DNA of 64,000 bases, from contig NZ_CP038635.1 in the NCBI RefSeq assembly GCF_004768545.1, positions 620,001 through 684,000 of the forward strand, written 5' to 3'. Numbering within the stretch: the first letter of the stretch is position 1; each line of letters starts with the position of its first letter. The DNA comes from Cupriavidus oxalaticus (GTDB lineage: Bacteria > Pseudomonadota > Gammaproteobacteria > Burkholderiales > Burkholderiaceae). The notes beneath the pieces were generated by a model. The model was not told where the DNA came from. It made no database searches and saw only the letters and a program-made list of their open reading frames with translations. The position numbers and the translations under genes are program-made. Below, one piece after another: positions 17,901 through 24,550 of this stretch.

Positions 17901-19007
17901 CGCCACGGCGCGCTCGTCGATATCGGTGGCAAAGACCTGGAAGGGCAGCTGGTAGGGTGTCTGCGACGAAGCTTCCTGCAGCAGCATGGCCAGCGAATAC
18001 GCTTCTTCGCCGGTGGCGCAGCCAGGCGCCCACACGCGGATCGAGTCGCTGTCGGGACGGTCCTGGAACAGGCGCGGCAGCACGTCGGCGCGCAGCACGT
18101 CGAACGCTTCCTTGTCGCGGAAGAAGTTGGTCACGCTGATCAGCATGTCCTGAAGCAGCGGTGCCGTTTCTTCCGGATGCAGGTGCAGGTAGTCGCGGTA
18201 TTGCTGCAGGTTCGTCAGGCCATTGACCTGCAGCCGGCGCTCGATGCGGCGCAGCACCGTGGCGCGCTTGTAGTGGCGGAAATCATGCGAGGTGCGGGTG
18301 CGCAGGATCACCATCACCTCGCGCAGCGCGCGCTCGTTGCTTTCCGATTGCGGCGCGGGCTCGGGCGCGTCCTCGTCCTCGGGCGGCTTGGGCAGCTGGA
18401 TATGGCTGGCGGTATTCCACAGGTCGAGCAGGCGCTGCGGGATCTCGTTGGCCGGCATCACAAAGTCGACCAGGCCGGTGCTGATGGCTGAGCGCGGCAT
18501 GCTCGAGTATTCGGCTTCCTCCGGCTCCTGGGCGATGGCGATGCCGCCCAGCTCCTTGATGCGGGTCAGGCCGACCGAGCCGTCGGAGCCGGCGCCGGAT
18601 AACACCACGCACACGGCGCGCTGGCGATGGGCATCGGCCAGCGAGCGGAAGAACAGGTCGATGGCCGCGCTGCGGACGTCGCGGCGTTCCTGCGGGCCCA
18701 CGCGCAGGTAGCCGTCGATCATGGTCAGGCTATGGTTGGGCGCAATCACGTAGACGTGGTTGGCTTCGATGCGCGTGGTGTCGGTGACCTGCCGTACCGG
18801 CATGGTGGTGCGTGCCTGCAGCACGGGCGCCAGGTTGCTGGCGTGGTCGGGAGAGAGATGGACGACCAGGACAAAGGCTGCGCCGGTGCTGGCGGGCAGT
18901 CCATCGAACACCTGGATCAGGGCTTCAATACCCCCGGCCGACGCGCCCATCCCGACTACGGGAAAGGCGAGCTGGCTGGGCAGGGGGCGTTCACGATTCT
19001 TGGCCAT
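14922..19007 (-). CDS. CheB/CheR fusion hybrid histidine kinase
   Basis: This 1361-residue multidomain protein contains, in order: a CheB methylesterase (GMGASAGGIEAL, VVHLSPDH, SGAGSDGSVGL; about 15-195); a CheR methyltransferase (FRDKEAFDVL, WAPGCATGEEAYSLAM near 330; about 215-480); a long coiled coil of ELKASNEELQAINEE-type repeats (about 650-740); two or three PAS domains (about 740-985); a HisKA domain with the phospho-His in VVSHELKHPLN (about 1002); a HATPase domain; and a C-terminal receiver (LLVDDDS, LLSDIGMPG, LTKP; about 1240-1361). Such proteins link receptor-type methylation chemistry to a phosphorelay, but targets are rarely known. It lies 39 bases after a separate CheB gene. 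All catalytic residues I can check are present. No chemoreceptor gene is nearby. Confidence 0.92.
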   Translation of the reverse strand: MAKNRERPLPSQLAFPVVGMGASAGGIEALIQVFDGLPASTGAAFVLVVHLSPDHASNLAPVLQARTTMPVRQVTDTTRIEANHVYVIAPNHSLTMIDGYLRVGPQERRDVRSAAIDLFFRSLADAHRQRAVCVVLSGAGSDGSVGLTRIKELGGIAIAQEPEEAEYSSMPRSAISTGLVDFVMPANEIPQRLLDLWNTASHIQLPKPPEDEDAPEPAPQSESNERALREVMVILRTRTSHDFRHYKRATVLRRIERRLQVNGLTNLQQYRDYLHLHPEETAPLLQDMLISVTNFFRDKEAFDVLRADVLPRLFQDRPDSDSIRVWAPGCATGEEAYSLAMLLQEASSQTPYQLPFQVFATDIDERAVAIARNGLYPEPIIADVEPARVRQFFTKDGTHYRVRKELRERVLFALHNVLSDPPFSRLDLICCRNLLIYLDRDAQAEILRTFHFALRPGGYLFLGSSEAADSVSNLFSVVDKKARVYRANVAVRAETPLPLSAGMLNARSPVAVLQPSGKRKFSFGDLHQRLIEQHAPPSVLVSRDSEIVHLSDRAGRFLQYAGGMPSHNIIGAVRQELRLELRTAIYQALQSNHSVEARRVQLERDGRHFFVNMTARPVHDAEANGDFVLVLFDEVEDSMSAAPRGQAPDERDPMIAQLERELHRTREQLQATIEQSETSTEELKASNEELQAINEELRSTTEELETSKEELQSINEELTTVNAELKSKVEETGKINDDLQNLIMANDIGTVFVDRNLCIKRYTPRATDVFSIIPSDIGRSLLDITHRLDYDKLADDAGEAFDSLRLIEREVKSNDGRWYLARFLPYRTTEDRIEGAVLSFIDITSRRAAEERLSEGEKRMNIVAESTRDYAIITYDDEGHVTSWNTGAERIFGYTEAEMLGQEAEALYTPEDRAARVAQEEMAQARLYGRVEEDRWHQRKDGSRFRASGVLSRLDKGGFSGFAKIMRNLDEVALTRLATRTGRQVGNESADARAERVRDEFLAVVSHELKHPLNLISASAELISRSPEARGNPVIQRAAGTIRRTVIGQAHIIDDLLDMSRLRTGKLSIARAPVDWGEVVDRVCRAIEEEAGRKDIALERSLPARPLMIDADLTRVEQVVWNLVSNALKYTSAGGKITVSLSRAGGDGVLEVRDTGVGIDAQNLPHIFDMFRQGTAPSARQGGLGIGLSLVRELVTMQNGTVRANSDGIGKGSVFTVTLPLRQEIATDTAPAPAPSLPLNGTEILLVDDDSGTVETFKLLLEMEGASVSVATSGQEALDRLGEHCPDLLLSDIGMPGMSGLDFIRAIRRQPHLHKLTAIALSGYGRPDDIRESMQAGFDAHLTKPVSLEALLNAIRELRVA

Positions 19008-19046
19008 CGCTGCGTGGATAAGTTAGTGCGCCGGCCGGATGCGGCG

Positions 19047-20015
19047 CTATCCCTCGCGAAGCCAGCCTTCGATGCGCTTCGCGGACGCTGCAGCGCGGCC
19101 CGCTGCCTCGGTATACCGGCGTGATTCGCCAGTTTCGCCGACTTGCGTATGATACGCCGCAATCTGCGTGTAAAGCTCGCGCTGTTCGTGCAGCGCGCGC
19201 AAGGCCTCGAAGAGGGTGTGTTCGAGTGCGCCATTGGCGGCGTGGCGCAGTGTTGAAATGCCGAAGGCATGGCCGGTGTGGCAGCGGAAGCGCGGCGGCA
19301 TGCTGTCGCGCACTTGCCATAGGGTGCCGCCGCATTCCGGGCACGTCAGCGCCGACGGGAGCGCAATCTTTTCCACGGCCTCGATCGAGGAGGGGCCCAG
19401 CGCTACGCCGTGCTCGATGCGCAGCGATTCGGGCGGGTCGGCGGGCGGACCTGCCGCGGAGCCGGTCAGTTCTACCAGCTTGGGCGCGATCGCCGCCAGC
19501 GGCAGCACGTAGTCGGGCGGCGAGGCGCGGATGGCGTTGCGCGGCATGTCGGCGGCGAAAGCGCTGTCGGGATCCTGCACGATGGTCACGCCTCCGCACT
19601 GGCGCACCTCGCGCAGGCCGGCCGCGCCGTCGTCGAGCTGGCCGGTGAGCAGTGCCGCCACTACACGGTTGCCGCGCGCCACGGCCGCGCTGCGGAACAG
19701 CGGGTCGATCGCCGGCCGCGCGAAGTTCTCCTTGGGCCCGCGCACCAGTTGCGCATGCTCGTCGACGATCATCAGGTGTTGGTCGGGCGGCGCCACATAG
19801 ATCGCCCCGGGCCGCAGCGGTTCGCCATCGCGGGCATGGCGGGCCGGCAGCGGCCCGGCGCTGGCCAGCATGTCGGGCAGCATGCTCTGGTTGGCGCCGA
19901 TGTGCAGCACGGCCAGTACGGCCGCATCCAGGTCCGGCGGCAATCCGGCGGCGATTTCCCGCAGCGCGTCGACGCCGCCGGTAGAGGTGCCCAGGACTAT
20001 GGTGTCGCGCTTCAT
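19047..20015 (-). CDS. CheB-type methylesterase without receiver, with zinc-ribbon-like tail
   Basis: This 322-residue protein begins directly with the CheB catalytic domain: LGTSTGGVDAL (nucleophile Ser), AVLHIGAN (His) and ALLTGQLDDGAAGL (Asp), about 1-190. The usual N-terminal receiver is absent, so phosphorylation control must differ from classical CheB. The C-terminal part holds CPECGGTLWQ and RFRCHTGHAFG (about 228-255), a probable Cys/His metal ribbon, followed by a long helix. The order is recombinase-like gene, cheB, CheB/CheR kinase, all leftward with gaps of about 60 and 39 bases, so this looks like one operon and one pathway. Its substrate may be the fused kinase or an unknown protein. 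Confidence 0.85.
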   Translation of the reverse strand: MKRDTIVLGTSTGGVDALREIAAGLPPDLDAAVLAVLHIGANQSMLPDMLASAGPLPARHARDGEPLRPGAIYVAPPDQHLMIVDEHAQLVRGPKENFARPAIDPLFRSAAVARGNRVVAALLTGQLDDGAAGLREVRQCGGVTIVQDPDSAFAADMPRNAIRASPPDYVLPLAAIAPKLVELTGSAAGPPADPPESLRIEHGVALGPSSIEAVEKIALPSALTCPECGGTLWQVRDSMPPRFRCHTGHAFGISTLRHAANGALEHTLFEALRALHEQRELYTQIAAYHTQVGETGESRRYTEAAGRAAASAKRIEGWLREG

Positions 20016-20075
20016 GGGATCTCGGGTTGGTTTCAGGCCGCTGCCCGCAGCAAGGGGGATCGGCAGGCTGCTGGT

Positions 20076-20726
20076 CTATTCCGCGGTGGATACCTCTGCC
20101 GGCGCTTCGGGCGCGGCAGCGGCGCCGGTGTCGGATGGCTGCACGATGGCCGGCGCCGCGGCGCGTATCCGCAGCACGGTCTGGCGCGAGGTGTTGAAGC
20201 GCCGCGCGGTTTCGCTGACCGACTGGCCGTCCGCCAGCGAGCGCAGGATGGCATCGCGCTCGTCGGGCTTGTGCTTGGGCGGGCGGCCGACCGCACGGCC
20301 CATGGCCTTGGCCGCCGCCAGGCTGTCGCGCACGCGCGCGCTGCGCGTGCTGCCCTCCAGCGCGGCCACTGCGCGCAGCACCATGACTGCCTCCGGCGGC
20401 GCGGCGCTGGCCAGGTTGGCGCGGCTGAGCTGCACGCAATGCAGCGCCACCCCGAGCAGGCGGAACCTGCGGATCGTGCCCAGCACTTCCTGCACGCTCC
20501 AGCCCAGGCAGCTCAGCTGCATCGTCACCAGCGTATCGCCGGCCCGCACCCGTTGCAGCAGCGACAGCAGCCGCGGCCGTTCGGCCGCGGGCACCGAGGC
20601 CGGCTCGCACTCCCAGAAGGCGCGGCGCAGGTCGACGGTATAGCCGGCCCGGTCGGCTATGCGCAATTCGTCTTCCATCGTTTCGAGGTCACGGGCGCGG
20701 TTCGAGTAGATGAAGGTAGACGTCAT
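20076..20726 (-). CDS. Serine-recombinase-like protein with altered active site
   Basis: This 216-residue protein has the layout of a small resolvase/invertase: an N-terminal catalytic fold (TFIYSNRARDLETMEDEL), a long helix (ALEGSTRSARVRDSLAAAKAMGR) and a C-terminal Hin-type HTH (GRPPKHKPDERDAI to ETARRFNTSRQTVLRIR). The motif normally read as DRLGRS, whose arginines are needed for strand exchange, is here SCLGWS (within LVTMQLSCLGWSVQE, about 88-102). A serine is present at the N-terminal position (YSNRAR). Recombination is therefore doubtful and a DNA-binding regulator is more likely. The ATG at 20726 follows GAGGAATCCTC. It is the first gene of the cheB and hybrid-kinase operon. A perfect inverted repeat lies 159 bases upstream. 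Confidence 0.75.
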   Translation of the reverse strand: MTSTFIYSNRARDLETMEDELRIADRAGYTVDLRRAFWECEPASVPAAERPRLLSLLQRVRAGDTLVTMQLSCLGWSVQEVLGTIRRFRLLGVALHCVQLSRANLASAAPPEAVMVLRAVAALEGSTRSARVRDSLAAAKAMGRAVGRPPKHKPDERDAILRSLADGQSVSETARRFNTSRQTVLRIRAAAPAIVQPSDTGAAAAPEAPAEVSTAE

Positions 20727-21063
20727 GAGGATTCCTCGTTCTGGTTTTCGTCTGCGGTCGCGCGGCGGGCGTCCCTCCCGGCATCCGGCAGGCGACCTGT
20801 TTCTTCTGATTAGCAAAACTCGTCCCAGCAGCGGGGGCGGCAAGATAGTGACGGTTAACGTGCTGATGTGTGCATTCTTCACATGTACGTAAAGCAAGTT
20901 TTACGTACCTAAATTGGGCCCTCTGTGACATGCCCGCCTCGGCTAGGATGTTCAATAAGTGCGAGCTGGGCCTGCGCCGGATGCCTTGGTGCCCGGCGTG
21001 CCCTGCGCCCACACCGACGGCAATCGCGATGACCAGCGGTATCTCCGCGGCAAGGAGTTGGCG
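20727..21063. other. Divergent intergenic region with inverted repeat
   Basis: These 337 bases separate the leftward recombinase-like operon from a small rightward gene. The centre (about 20880-20920) is AT-rich for this genome and carries a perfect 9-base inverted repeat, described separately. No gene is seen. Confidence 0.6.
20885..20908. promoter_or_regulatory. Perfect 9-bp inverted repeat GTACGTAAA-N6-TTTACGTAC
   Basis: The arms GTACGTAAA (20885-20893) and TTTACGTAC (20900-20908) are exact reverse complements around GCAAGT. The site lies in an AT-rich patch midway between two divergent genes, as expected for a dimeric operator. It could equally be the binding or crossover site of the recombinase-like protein encoded to its left. 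That link is inference. Confidence 0.6.
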
Positions 21064-21321
21064 ATGACAGCGCAGCATTATTTCGGCTATCTCGTTCACG
21101 GCACGGCACACGCGGGCGCCAACGGGCTGTTTGAAGCGTCCGGTCTGGTCGAGCACGACGGTGCGCCGGTGAACAGCTCCGGGCCGCTGGGCTGCCACCC
21201 GACGCGCGAGCGTGCCATTGCCGAAGGCATAGCCTGGGGCAAGGTCTGGGTCGACATGCGAGTGCGTGGCTACACCGACGTGCGTGCCGGCGCGCGCAAG
21301 CCTGCCGCGGCGAGAACGTAG
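21064..21321 (+). CDS. Small hypothetical protein
   Basis: This 85-residue protein is unrecognised. The start at 21064 (MTAQHYFGYLVHGTAH) has an excellent AAGGAG ribosome site 7 bases upstream, which supports it being real. The middle contains LGCHPTRERAIAEGIAWGKVWVDM, a probable helix, and the end is basic and Ala-rich. There is no signal peptide, membrane segment or known motif. It is transcribed away from the recombinase-like operon and stands alone. Confidence 0.6.
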   Translation: MTAQHYFGYLVHGTAHAGANGLFEASGLVEHDGAPVNSSGPLGCHPTRERAIAEGIAWGKVWVDMRVRGYTDVRAGARKPAAART

Positions 21322-21756
21322 CCGTGGCCAGGGTGATACACATCGTCAGCAAGCCTGATCCGCGAGCCTGATCCGCAAGCCAGGGCGATACCTCTGGCGT
21401 CATGATCCCGGCCAGCTCGAAGGCAGTGCCTCGAGCGTCGGCCGCGCCTTGGCGGCCAACGCCCGCGCCATCCGGCGTTCCAGTGTTTCCGGTCTTCCTG
21501 TCCTGCGCGTGCAGCGCCGTCGGCACCTGCGCGCACCTGGCGCCACGCGCTTTAGCCCGGCCGCGGCGGCGCGCGCCTTGGCGGGCACGAATAACAACCC
21601 TTTCGCGCAGGAATTGCAATGTTTGCCGCGCACGCGTGCCGGGTCCGTGCCCGCCCTTGCCACGGCCCGGCGGTGCGCTGGCTGGGCACAGAACCTGCTG
21701 ACGGGGGGCAAAGCCGGGTGCGACCGGCTTCCCCCTCAAGCTCCCAGGAGGTAATC
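21322..21756 (+). other. Intergenic region before hemerythrin gene
   Basis: These 435 bases contain a 13-base tandem duplication (AGCCTGATCCGC plus one variable base, 21352-21377). The open frames here on both strands are Arg/Ala-rich and lack ribosome sites. I see no convincing gene; the promoter of the hemerythrin gene should lie here. Confidence 0.45.
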
Positions 21757-22224
21757 GTGGACAAGTCGAAGATCCCCGCAGACCAGGCCGAGGCCCTCGG
21801 CGCCTTGATGGACGATCATCGCGCGGTCAAGAAGCTGTTCAAGGCGTTCAAGGACACCGAGGACCGCGATGAAAAGGAATCGATCGCGCTCGAAGCCTGT
21901 CACCAGCTGACCGTGCATGCCACCATCGAGGAAGAGATTTTCTACCCGGCGCTGCGCGGCGCCAGCGATGACATCGACGACATGCTGGACGAAGCCCAGG
22001 TCGAGCACCAGGTCGCCAAGGACCTGATCGCGGCGATCGAGCAAGACCCGGCCGGCGATATGCTCGTAGCCAGCTTCACGGTGCTCTCGGAGTATGTCGC
22101 CCACCATATCGAGGAGGAGGAAGGCGAACTGTTCAAGAACGTGATCAGGGAGAAAATCAACCTGCGCGACGTGGCACGGGCCCTGGCGGCGCGCAAGGAA
22201 GAACTGATGCAGGAAACCGCCTGA
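21757..22224 (+). CDS. Hemerythrin HHE domain protein
   Basis: This 155-residue protein is a four-helix hemerythrin. Iron-ligand residues are visible in MDDHRAVKKLF, HQLTVHATIEEEIFYPAL, EHQVAKDLI and YVAHHIEEEEGELF. Such proteins bind a diiron centre and respond to O2, NO or redox state in the cytoplasm. The GTG start at 21757 has AGGAGG 5 bases upstream. A strong hairpin directly follows the stop. The C-terminus (ARALAARKEELMQETA) is a free helix. The next gene, a ferredoxin, is in the same direction but beyond the terminator. Confidence 0.85.
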   Translation: MDKSKIPADQAEALGALMDDHRAVKKLFKAFKDTEDRDEKESIALEACHQLTVHATIEEEIFYPALRGASDDIDDMLDEAQVEHQVAKDLIAAIEQDPAGDMLVASFTVLSEYVAHHIEEEEGELFKNVIREKINLRDVARALAARKEELMQETA

Positions 22225-22242
22225 TCGGCTTCCCGCGCCGGT

Positions 22243-22283
22243 CGCGAGCGGTGGCTGGTGAACTGCCACCGCTCGCGTTCGTT
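22243..22283 (+). terminator. Hairpin terminator after hemerythrin gene
   Basis: A perfect 13-base stem (CGCGAGCGGTGGC with GCCACCGCTCGCG) closes a 9-base loop 18 bases after the hemerythrin stop. It is followed by TTCGTT, a weak T-rich tail. It fits a factor-independent terminator. Confidence 0.75.
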
Positions 22284-22454
22284 AACCGCCAGACGACTCC
22301 CACCGGTCCCGTCAATGCTCGCTCCGGAGCAGACCCGAAAGGGGCGGACATCAGTCGATTTGAAAGAGTCGCACAAGGCAGCGCGTCCCGTCGCGGCCGG
22401 CACGCGGCTAATATGGCGCGGTCTTCACAGCCGTACCGCCGTACTGTCCTGCCC

Positions 22455-22784
22455 ATGACCTTTGTCGTGACGGATACCTGCATCCAGTGCCGCCATACCG
22501 ATTGCGTCGAAGTCTGCCCGATGACCTGCTTCCATGAAGGGCCCAACTTCCTCGCCATCGATCCCGACCAGTGCATCGACTGCTCGATGTGCGTGCCGAT
22601 GTGCCCCGTGGGCGCGATCTATTCCGAGCATGACCTGCCCGACGACAAGCGCCATTTCATCGCCCTGAACGCCGAACTGTCGCGCCGGCCCGACTGGCCG
22701 CCGCTGCTGCAGGCCAAGGGCCCGATCGCCGGCCACGAGCAATGGGCGGACCATCCTGACCGCCTGGGGCTGCTGGTGCGCTAG
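22455..22784 (+). CDS. fdxA: 7Fe ferredoxin FdxA-type
   Basis: This 109-residue protein matches seven-iron ferredoxins in length. CIQCRHTDCVEVCPMTCF supplies ligands of the [3Fe-4S] cluster and one of the second cluster, and CIDCSMCVPMCPVGAIY gives the C-x2-C-x2-C-x3-CP pattern of the [4Fe-4S] cluster. The C-terminal about 50 residues (RHFIALNAELSRRPDWPPLL) are the usual FdxA extension. It carries low-potential electrons in the cytoplasm; the partner is unknown. The ATG at 22455 fits the family N-terminus (MTFVVTDTCIQC). Its stop overlaps the stop of the convergent fdsR-type gene. Confidence 0.9.
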   Translation: MTFVVTDTCIQCRHTDCVEVCPMTCFHEGPNFLAIDPDQCIDCSMCVPMCPVGAIYSEHDLPDDKRHFIALNAELSRRPDWPPLLQAKGPIAGHEQWADHPDRLGLLVR

Positions 22785-23875
22785 CGCGTGCCGGCGTAGT
22801 CGGGAAACGCTTCGTCCAGCGTCAGCACGCTGCCGGTCAGCGCGCCGTCATAGCCCGGCAGCGCATTGACGCGCTGGCGGAACGCCTCGCTGGTCAGCGC
22901 GCCGACCGCGCCCGACAGCGCTGCGCTGCGCAGCATCGATTTCTCGATGGCGAAGAAGTAGCGCTCCTTGATCACCGGCTCGAATTCCAGCCCGAAGCGC
23001 CGCGCCGCGGTTTCCACGCCGAAGCCCACATCCGCCATGCCGCTGCCGATGTACGCCGCCACTGCGGCGTGGGTGAACTCGCCGTTGCTGTAGCCCTCGA
23101 TCCGTGCCGGGTCGATGTTGCGCGCGGCCAGCATCAGGTCGAGCAGCAGCCGCGTGCCCGAGCCCACCTGCCGGTTGACGAAGCGCACCTCGCGCCGGGT
23201 CAGGTCTTCCAGCGTGCGGATCCCGAGGGGGTTGCCCGGCCGCACGAACAGTCCCTGGCTGCGCACCGCCAGGTGCACCAGGCAGTGCGTGTCGGGCTTG
23301 AGCCAGGTGGTGAAGTGGCGCCACATGCCGTGCTCGAACTCGCCCACCGGCACATGGAAACCGGCGATATCGCATGCGCCCTCGGCCAGTGCCGCCACCG
23401 CCTCGACGCTGCCGCAGTACTTCAGGTCGTGCCGCACGTGCTGCTCGTCGAGGAAGTCGCGCAGTGCCGCCACCGCGAAGCCGTGGCTGGCATGCAGCCG
23501 CACCGCCGCCTCGGACTGCTCCATCAGCTTCTTCAGTTCGATTTCCAGCTCGGAGGCCAGGCTGTCCAGCGTCGGCGACAGCCGCGCGCCGATGCGCTTG
23601 CTGGCCCACACCAGTTGCTGCGCCAGCGGGGTCAGGGCGCTGCCGCGCCCGCGGGTCTTGTCGATCAGCGGGCCGCCGAACAGGGCCTCGGCATCGCGCA
23701 GGATGCCCCAGGCGTAGCGGTAAGACAGCGACACCGCCTGCGCGGAGTGACTGATGCTGCCCGATTCCCCGACATGGCTTAGCAGGGCGACCAGCCGCGA
23801 CACGTCGAGGGCCTCGGTGCCGGGGGTGCCGTCGTCGCGGATTTGCAGGTGGGGGAGGATCGAGATGCGAAGCAT
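22781..23875 (-). CDS. fdsR: FdsR-type regulator: ModE-like HTH with periplasmic-binding-protein-like domain
   Basis: This 364-residue protein has a LysR/ModE-like winged helix (SRLVALLSHVGESGSISHSAQ to RGSALTPLAQQLVWASKRI, about 25-105) and a PBP-like effector domain (LHASHGFAVAALRDFLDE to the C-terminus). The effector domain includes ALAEGACDIAGFHVP and NRQVGSGTRLLLDLML, typical of the molybdate/tungstate-type binding fold fused to an HTH. It is divergent from fdsGBACD, the place of fdsR in Cupriavidus. Formate or molybdate as effector is not shown by sequence. The start at 23875 has no clear ribosome site and lies 3 bases from a 23-base repeat that recurs 86 bases away, consistent with autoregulation. 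Confidence 0.82.
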   Translation of the reverse strand: MLRISILPHLQIRDDGTPGTEALDVSRLVALLSHVGESGSISHSAQAVSLSYRYAWGILRDAEALFGGPLIDKTRGRGSALTPLAQQLVWASKRIGARLSPTLDSLASELEIELKKLMEQSEAAVRLHASHGFAVAALRDFLDEQHVRHDLKYCGSVEAVAALAEGACDIAGFHVPVGEFEHGMWRHFTTWLKPDTHCLVHLAVRSQGLFVRPGNPLGIRTLEDLTRREVRFVNRQVGSGTRLLLDLMLAARNIDPARIEGYSNGEFTHAAVAAYIGSGMADVGFGVETAARRFGLEFEPVIKERYFFAIEKSMLRSAALSGAVGALTSEAFRQRVNALPGYDGALTGSVLTLDEAFPDYAGTR

Positions 23876-23877
23876 AT

Positions 23878-23900
23878 GAAAAAAATAGCTTATTGATGGA
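23878..23900 (+). promoter_or_regulatory. Direct repeat copy 1 in fdsR-fdsG promoter region
   Basis: The sequence is G-A7-TAGC-TTAT-TGATGGA, 23 bases long. It matches copy 2 in 20 of 23 positions and in the same orientation. It abuts the fdsR start codon, where a bound protein would block fdsR translation or transcription. Confidence 0.6.
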
Positions 23901-23963
23901 CCGTTGTCACTCTCATATATTGCATCCACGGGCCCAACGGCAGGGATGGAGGCCCGTAAATAG

Positions 23964-23986
23964 GAAAAAAATAGCATATAGAGGGA
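23964..23986 (+). promoter_or_regulatory. Direct repeat copy 2 in fdsR-fdsG promoter region
   Basis: The sequence is G-A7-TAGC-ATAT-AGAGGGA. It lies 86 bases from copy 1 (about eight helical turns), and 49 bases before fdsG. The two copies are candidate binding sites of the FdsR-type regulator, possibly with looping. Confidence 0.6.
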
Positions 23987-24034
23987 TCCTGGCGGCCATG
24001 CTGCGAGCCCCCAAGCGACCCCACAGGAGACGCC

Positions 24035-24550
24035 ATGCCAGATACTCCCAACGCCCAGGCCTGCGCGGCCACGATTGACGCCATCGTGGCCGCGCGGCAA
24101 GACATGCCGGGCGCATTGCTGCCGATCCTGCACGAGATCCAGGACACGCAGGGCCATATACCGGACGCCGCTGTCCCGGTAATCGCCCGCGCGCTGAACC
24201 TGTCGCGCGCCGAGGTGCATGGCGTCATTACCTTCTACCACCACTTTCGCCAGCAGCCGGCCGGCCGCCACGTGATCCAGGTGTGCCGCGCCGAAGCGTG
24301 CCAGGCGGTCGGCGCCGAGGCGCTGGCCGAGCATGCCAGGCGGGCGCTTGGCTGCGACTTCCATGAAACCACCGCCGACGGCGCGGTCACGCTGGAGCCG
24401 GTGTACTGCCTGGGCCAGTGCGCGTGCGGCCCGGCCGTGATGGTCGGCGAGCGGCTGCACGGCTATGTCGATGCGAAGCGCTTCGATGCGCTGGTGCGGT
24501 CGCTGCGCGAAGCGCAGGCCGCCAACGAAACCGCGGAGGTCCAGGCATGA
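24035..24550 (+). CDS. fdsG: NAD-dependent formate dehydrogenase gamma subunit FdsG
   Basis: This 171-residue protein is NuoE-like. It binds a [2Fe-2S] cluster through [11 protein letters not shown] and [10 protein letters not shown] (two Cys pairs near residues 86/91 and 127/131). The N-terminal helical domain ([36 protein letters not shown]) is the complex I 24-kDa pattern. It forms the diaphorase part of soluble formate dehydrogenase with FdsB, passing electrons from FdsA to NAD+. It is first in fdsGBACD and overlaps fdsB by 4 bases. The order and sizes match the characterised Cupriavidus enzyme. Confidence 0.94.
   Translation: MPDTPNAQACAATIDAIVAARQDMPGALLPILHEIQDTQGHIPDAAVPVIARALNLSRAEVHGVITFYHHFRQQPAGRHVIQVCRAEACQAVGAEALAEHARRALGCDFHETTADGAVTLEPVYCLGQCACGPAVMVGERLHGYVDAKRFDALVRSLREAQAANETAEVQA

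Noticed and set aside
20076..20726. Mobile element or integron recombinase.
   Set aside because: The catalytic motif is altered, no transposon ends or cargo repeats are seen, and the gene is in an operon with che genes.
21400..21740. Several overlapping small frames before the hemerythrin gene.
   Set aside because: They are Arg/Ala/Cys-rich in all frames and lack ribosome sites.
22781..24460. A longer start for the fdsR-type gene, giving 559 residues.
   Set aside because: The added part runs through the divergent promoter and across fdsG in antisense; the wing-helix fold begins at the 23875 start.
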